64,000 nucleotides of DNA. Source: Flagellimonas nanhaiensis (GTDB taxonomy: Bacteria; Bacteroidota; Bacteroidia; Flavobacteriales; Flavobacteriaceae). A program made the position numbers and the translations under genes. The stretch spans positions 744,001-808,000 of the forward strand of contig NZ_QTJX01000001.1 in NCBI RefSeq assembly GCF_003382275.1, read 5' to 3'. Shown in pieces: positions 60,485 to 64,000 of this stretch (the stretch's first letter is position 1; each line of letters starts with the position of its first letter). The notes under the pieces are model-generated. The model was given only the letters and a program-made list of their open reading frames with translations, had not been told where the DNA came from and searched no databases.

Positions 60485-60955
60485 ATGAAGTATAGACGAT
60501 TGACACAACAGCAGTTGGAGGAATTGCATCCAGAGTTCATTAATTTTTTGGCGACACAATCCATAACTGCGGATGAGTGGGAGACCATAAAGGAAGAAAA
60601 GCCGCAAGTGGCCGAAGAAGAATTGGATGTGTTCAGCGACTTGATTTGGGAAGGAGTATTGTCCAAAGTAGAATACCTGGAAAACATCTCCGAACTCCAT
60701 ATGCATCTGTTTCACCTTACCGATAAAGAAATGAAATTGTTTTCCGTCAAAGTGATGAACCCAGAGATAGACCTTCGCACCCAGGAAGGATTTGGTTGGT
60801 TCAAACGGAATTTCCAATCTGATTTTGTAGAGTATTTGACCGCTTCCAAAGCTTATGGCGAGGATAAAAATGTGGATAAGTTTAAACTAATAGAGCAAGG
60901 TGCAGTAATCACCAAAGGTGAACTATACCAGTGGTTTGAACAGATAATGGAATAA
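60485..60955 (+). CDS. DUF6495-family protein
   Basis: A 156-residue cytoplasmic protein, from ATG 60485 (MKYRRLTQQQLEELHPEFINFLATQSI). The opening block, the KPQVAEEELDVFSDLIWEGVLSKVEYLE block and the end GAVITKGELYQWFEQIME are the features I associate with DUF6495, found across Flavobacteriia. Function unknown. The frame continues upstream eight residues (MAFFYFCG) without family support. A TATTTTTG box stands 4 bases before the start. Confidence 0.7.
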   Translation: MKYRRLTQQQLEELHPEFINFLATQSITADEWETIKEEKPQVAEEELDVFSDLIWEGVLSKVEYLENISELHMHLFHLTDKEMKLFSVKVMNPEIDLRTQEGFGWFKRNFQSDFVEYLTASKAYGEDKNVDKFKLIEQGAVITKGELYQWFEQIME

Positions 60956-60967
60956 AATAGCATAGAA

Positions 60968-60991
60968 AAGCCCCGCGGTTAAACGGGGCTT
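60968..60991 (+). terminator. Hairpin after the DUF6495 gene
   Basis: AAGCCCCG (60968-60975) and CGGGGCTT (60984-60991) form a perfect 8-bp stem with an eight-base loop; the T-run after it is short. Confidence 0.65.
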
Positions 60992-61039
60992 AAGTTTATA
61001 AGGAACTATGAAAGTCTATGTGATTGTAAGCCATCAGGT

Positions 61040-61660
61040 TTATTCCAGTCCAAAATACTGCATTACCTCATGATAATTTGCAACATCAACTCCCTTGGCT
61101 TTTAAGGATTTTAGTACATCTTCTTGGGCAGCTTTGCCGGTAAGGGAACCGGTATTTTCAATAAGGGTTATATGCAAGTTTGACATTTCGCCTTCGACCC
61201 AGTCTCCTGCGGACCCGTCTACGAGGTTATACAGGTTCAATACAACCTCATTGCCTGGGAAGTCAGATACTTCAACCGCGCAATGCACTCCCCAATATTG
61301 TATGATTCCAGGTATGGGCACATAATAGGTATTACCACCAAAATCATATTCCAAAAAGAAGATCAATGTGTTGTTCTCTTGAACCTCTTGGGTTAATTCT
61401 GGCACACTTATTCCAACATTGGAAACAGCGTTTATGCTACTGACATCAATTACGAGCTTCTGCACATTGGCGTTGCCGTCCTGTCCAGGTTCACCTTGCG
61501 GTCCCTGTTCGCCTTGTGTTCCCTGCTCACCTTGTGGTCCTTGTTCACCTTGAATCCCTTGCTCTCCCTGAATCCCTTGTTCTCCATCCTCACCTGAACA
61601 AGAGATAAGGGATATGGCTACAAGTGCGCAGCCCAATAATAAAAATGCTTTTAGTTTCAT
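61040..61660 (-). CDS. Collagen-like-repeat surface lipoprotein
   Basis: A 206-residue lipoprotein (Cys21 in LISCSGEDGEQ, resembling the surface-export signal). Residues 23-61 form a collagen-like run of Gly-X-Y triplets, with GEQGIQ, GEQGPQ and GEQGTQ units, ending in GQDGNANVQ. A globular C-terminal domain follows (residues 65-206) with no recognised family. The Gly-X-Y run is probably a rod or trimerisation stalk. A minus-strand TACATTTG box at 61693-61700 with TTG 16 bases further fits a promoter. Confidence 0.8.
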   Translation of the reverse strand: MKLKAFLLLGCALVAISLISCSGEDGEQGIQGEQGIQGEQGPQGEQGTQGEQGPQGEPGQDGNANVQKLVIDVSSINAVSNVGISVPELTQEVQENNTLIFFLEYDFGGNTYYVPIPGIIQYWGVHCAVEVSDFPGNEVVLNLYNLVDGSAGDWVEGEMSNLHITLIENTGSLTGKAAQEDVLKSLKAKGVDVANYHEVMQYFGLE

Positions 61661-61692
61661 GTTGTTTAATTTAAAAGGGTTATCAATGGAGG

Positions 61693-61719
61693 CAAATGTA
61701 TGTTAATGGGAATGCTCAA
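61693..61719 (-). promoter_or_regulatory. Promoter of the collagen-like lipoprotein gene
   Basis: On the minus strand, TACATTTG (complement of 61693-61700) and TTG (complement of 61717-61719), spaced 16 bases, 33 bases before the start codon. Confidence 0.55.
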
Positions 61720-61902
61720 ATTGTAGTGGATTGATGGATACCTTATTTGGATTGACCACACTCCCGTCTTTCTCAATCAATATTTATCAGTAGGACAAAT
61801 CTTGTTAATTCTTAGTTGATAATACGACACAATCTAAAGTTCCACTTTCCTCTCTAGTTGGTCTAACAGACCTTGTGCTCTAGAATCACAACCAAACCCC
61901 CT

Positions 61903-61910
61903 ATATTTGC
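61903..61910 (+). promoter_or_regulatory. -7 box TATATTTG of hisS
   Basis: Exact fit to TAnnTTTG, 16 bases before the ATG at 61927. It lies inside the upstream-open frame, so the longer start from 61873 is excluded. Confidence 0.6.
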
Positions 61911-61926
61911 ACGAGAATTATATTAC

Positions 61927-63306
61927 ATGGCACAAAAACCAAGCATACCCAAAGGAACACGGGATTTTTCTCCCGCAGAGGTAGCCAAGCGCAACTATAT
62001 TATCCAGATTATCAAAAAGCATTTTAAAACCTATGGTTTTCAGCCCATAGAGACTCCTTCTTTTGAAAATTTTGATACTCTTATGGGTAAATATGGAGAA
62101 GAAGGTGATCGCTTGATTTTTAAGATTTTGAATTCTGGTGATTTTATTTCCAAGGTTGATGATGTAACCTACAGCTCCAAAAAATCAGGTTCGTTAACAC
62201 CAAAGATTTCAGACAAAGCACTACGTTACGATCTTACTGTGCCCTTTGCCCGTTATGTGGTCATGCACCAGAATGAAATTGATTTTCCATTCAAACGATA
62301 TCAAATTCAACCCGTTTGGCGAGCAGATAGACCCCAAAAAGGGCGTTTTCGCGAGTTTTATCAATGCGATGCTGACGTGGTCGGCGCCAACTCTTTATTG
62401 CAAGAGGTAGAATTTGTGCAGCTGTATGATGCCGTTTTTACTGATTTGGGTTTGAAGGGAACCACTGTCAAAATCAACAACAGAAAGGTGCTTTCAGGTA
62501 TTGCAGAAGTAATCGGGGCTAAACATCTTTTGATAGATTTTACGGTGGCGTTGGATAAGTTGGACAAAATTGGGGAAGAAAAAGTTAAGGCCGAGATGTT
62601 GGAAAAGGGGATCTCCGAAAATGCCATTGCTAAAGCACAACCCTTATTTGGTATGTCCGGTTCAGCTTCAGAACAGTTGGGTCAGCTAAAGGATTTATTG
62701 ACAGACTCGGAAATTGGATTGGAAGGAGTGGCAGAGCTGGAAGAAATTCTGAATACTATTGATACCATTGGCCTTCAATCTGCAAAGCTAGAGTTGGATG
62801 TGACTTTGGCCAGGGGACTCAACTACTATACGGGTGCCATTTTTGAAGTAGCAGCACCTGATGGTGTAAAAATGGGCTCCATTGGGGGCGGGGGACGCTA
62901 TGATGACCTTACAGGTATTTTTGGATTGAAAGATGTCAGCGGAGTGGGCATTTCCTTTGGACTGGACCGTATTTATTTGGTTTTAGAAGAATTGGATCTA
63001 TTTCCAAAAAGTTTAGACATTTCTTTGGATGTGTTATGCCTTAATTTTGGAGATAGAGAAGGTCTAGCATCGTTGAAATTGGTATCTGCACTGCGAAATT
63101 TAGGACTTCGGGCCGATTTGTACCCTACGGCAGCTAAGTTTCAAAAACAGCTGAAATACGCTAACAAAAGAGGAGTTCCCTATGTGATTCTATTGGGTGA
63201 AAAAGAACTTACCGAAGGTACTTTTGTAGTGAAAAACATGGAAACGGGAGACCAAAAAGCCTATACTTTGGAGAATGCTACAGAGTTTGCCGCTGAAATA
63301 AACTAA
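61927..63306 (+). CDS. hisS: Histidine-tRNA ligase
   Basis: Charges tRNA-His with histidine and ATP. From ATG 61927 (MAQKPSIPKGTRDFSP) it has 459 residues. The class II motifs are GTRDFSPAEVAKRN at the start, LRYDLTVPFARYVVMH (motif 2 region) with FKRYQIQPVWRADRPQKGRFREFYQCDADVVG, and the histidine-A box ARGLNYYTGAIFEV and GGGGRYDDLTGIFG. The C-terminal anticodon-binding domain is the last 90 residues. The end overlaps the convergent NUDIX gene by 4 bases. Confidence 0.97.
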   Translation: MAQKPSIPKGTRDFSPAEVAKRNYIIQIIKKHFKTYGFQPIETPSFENFDTLMGKYGEEGDRLIFKILNSGDFISKVDDVTYSSKKSGSLTPKISDKALRYDLTVPFARYVVMHQNEIDFPFKRYQIQPVWRADRPQKGRFREFYQCDADVVGANSLLQEVEFVQLYDAVFTDLGLKGTTVKINNRKVLSGIAEVIGAKHLLIDFTVALDKLDKIGEEKVKAEMLEKGISENAIAKAQPLFGMSGSASEQLGQLKDLLTDSEIGLEGVAELEEILNTIDTIGLQSAKLELDVTLARGLNYYTGAIFEVAAPDGVKMGSIGGGGRYDDLTGIFGLKDVSGVGISFGLDRIYLVLEELDLFPKSLDISLDVLCLNFGDREGLASLKLVSALRNLGLRADLYPTAAKFQKQLKYANKRGVPYVILLGEKELTEGTFVVKNMETGDQKAYTLENATEFAAEIN

Positions 63307-63851
63307 AGACGTTTTTTGATTTCCTGGATAATAGACTTGTAATAGTCCGTCCCGTGAGGAACATATTTGGCACTATATACCAAATCCAAGGTCTCCTCAG
63401 CAAACTGACGGACAGCAATCAAGCCCAAGGCTTCAACCTCACTTTCCTGTTTGGTTAAATCATGCAGAGGAACATGTAATTCGGATAGAAACACGTGGTG
63501 GAATTCAGCATCGGTAAAATTGTTGGAAATCTTATGGATTTCTTTGAATGTTCCAATTCGCTCCAAGTCATCTTCGGTAATGTCCAACCCTATTTCCTCC
63601 TCGACTTCCCGTACAGCAGCAGTTTCGATTTTCTCTCCAGAAGAAACATGGCCAGCAACCGACACGTCCCAAAGTAGGGGATGGGTAGCTTTATCTTTTC
63701 CGCGTTGTTGAATCAGTATTTCACCTTGTTCAGTATAAAACCAAACATGCACAGTGGGATGAAAAAGCCCTTTGCGGTGCGCTTCCGATTTTAAACAGAA
63801 CTCTCCAGTGGGTTTTCCGTTTTCGTCCAGAATGTCCACCAGTTCATCCAT
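63303..63851 (-). CDS. NUDIX hydrolase, IPP-isomerase-like subfamily
   Basis: A 182-residue protein with a complete Nudix box, GHVSSGEKIETAAVREVEEEIGL, matching GX5EX7REUXEEXGU. The start MDELVDILDENGKPTGEFCLKSEAHRKGLFHPTVHVWFYTEQGEILIQQRG resembles type-2-like (Idi-related) NUDIX proteins in Bacteroidota, but no isomerase activity can be claimed. The frame reaches back to 63875; those extra 8 codons begin inside an inverted repeat, so I prefer ATG 63851. It is convergent with hisS. Confidence 0.85.
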   Translation of the reverse strand: MDELVDILDENGKPTGEFCLKSEAHRKGLFHPTVHVWFYTEQGEILIQQRGKDKATHPLLWDVSVAGHVSSGEKIETAAVREVEEEIGLDITEDDLERIGTFKEIHKISNNFTDAEFHHVFLSELHVPLHDLTKQESEVEALGLIAVRQFAEETLDLVYSAKYVPHGTDYYKSIIQEIKKRL

Positions 63852-63869
63852 TGCTTTGAATAATTGATA

Positions 63870-63950
63870 TGTCATTTCGAGTGAACACGAGAAATCTGAA
63901 TCTACTTTCCGAGCTCTTTTTAAGGTTTCTCACATGCGTTCGAAATGACA
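63870..63950. repeat. REP/MITE-like inverted-repeat element
   Basis: TGTCATTTCGA (63870-63880) and TCGAAATGACA (63940-63950) are perfect 11-base inverted ends of an 81-base element. Inner pieces also pair (GAGAAA at about 63889 with TTTCTC at about 63926). Palindromes with CATTTCGA...GAAATGA are common as dispersed intergenic repeats in Flavobacteriia. Confidence 0.75.
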
Positions 63951-64000
63951 TTAGTCTCGTTAATCAAAATAGCTAAAAGTCTCTCCCTCCTTAATGGTCA

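Noticed and set aside
63870..63950. Possible CRISPR repeat or insertion-sequence end at the right edge
   Set aside because: Only one copy with inverted rather than direct repeats, and no transposase or Cas gene near; a REP/MITE-like element explains it better.
1..64000. tRNA or rRNA genes, prophage, insertion sequences, CRISPR arrays
   Set aside because: None of the gaps shows a tRNA cloverleaf, rRNA sequence, transposase, integrase, phage structural gene or regularly spaced direct repeats.

Overview
The window is an ordinary chromosomal stretch from a member of the Bacteroidota, most likely a marine-type Flavobacteriaceae of the Muricauda/Flagellimonas kind; the genus is a guess from overall gene content. 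The evidence for the phylum and family is strong. Genes are preceded by the Bacteroidota promoter box TAnnTTTG rather than sigma-70 boxes, and Shine-Dalgarno sequences are rare. Lipoproteins have CSNDDG-type surface-export starts. There is a type IX secretion (T9SS) C-terminal sorting domain, TonB-dependent receptors with a carboxypeptidase-like N-terminal domain, a MgS-less 950-residue CarB, a SerB-SerA fusion and DUF4252 proteins. I see no prophage, insertion sequence, CRISPR array, tRNA or rRNA.

Layout. 1-8 kb: the end of a GlmU-like gene, mtaB (tRNA modification), a small GNAT protein, an alpha/beta hydrolase, an MltD-like lytic transglycosylase, a di-haem cytochrome c, an AT-rich lipoprotein, a TPR membrane protein and the 52-residue rpmH. 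8-11 kb: carB. 10.9-15.1 kb: a six-gene, same-strand cluster (ABC ATPase, permease, YtrA-type GntR regulator, GIN-domain protein, DUF4386 and DUF2306 membrane proteins) with a clear promoter and a GntR-type operator at its head and a repeated leader element at its downstream gene junctions. 15-23 kb: an AhpD-like protein and a Crp-family regulator, the oxidative pentose-phosphate genes gnd and zwf-pgl (divergent), and rmuC. 22.4-27.6 kb: a vitamin B12 locus, with btuF-btuC-btuD on the minus strand and a cobalamin riboswitch plus btuB on the plus strand.

27.6-32 kb: an S41 protease lipoprotein, then an ECF sigma factor, an anti-sigma-like membrane protein and three DUF4252 paralogues, with a plausible ECF-type promoter in front. 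32-37 kb: an MscS channel, a DUF6252-like lipoprotein and a 1082-residue T9SS-secreted hydrolase that share a duplicated leader and signal-peptide region. 37-44 kb: purB and a neighbour, a zinc-site-less sirtuin, trmH, small proteins, a lipoprotein with three exact metallothionein-like Cys/His repeats, and a GH13 amylase. 44-57 kb: a DEAD-box helicase, rdgB, serB-serA, rlmH, a nadC-yihY-DUF2147-priA operon, an orphan LytTR regulator and the rpsF-rpsR-rplI operon. 57-64 kb: an Oar-like TonB receptor, DUF6495, a collagen-like lipoprotein, hisS, a NUDIX hydrolase and a REP/MITE-like inverted repeat.

The best candidates for something little described are the GntR/ABC/GIN/DUF4386/DUF2306 cluster, the Cys-rich repeat lipoprotein, and the ECF-DUF4252 operon. 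Several intrinsic terminators lie inside the coding sequence of the convergent neighbour, most strikingly a 15-bp perfect stem inside priA.
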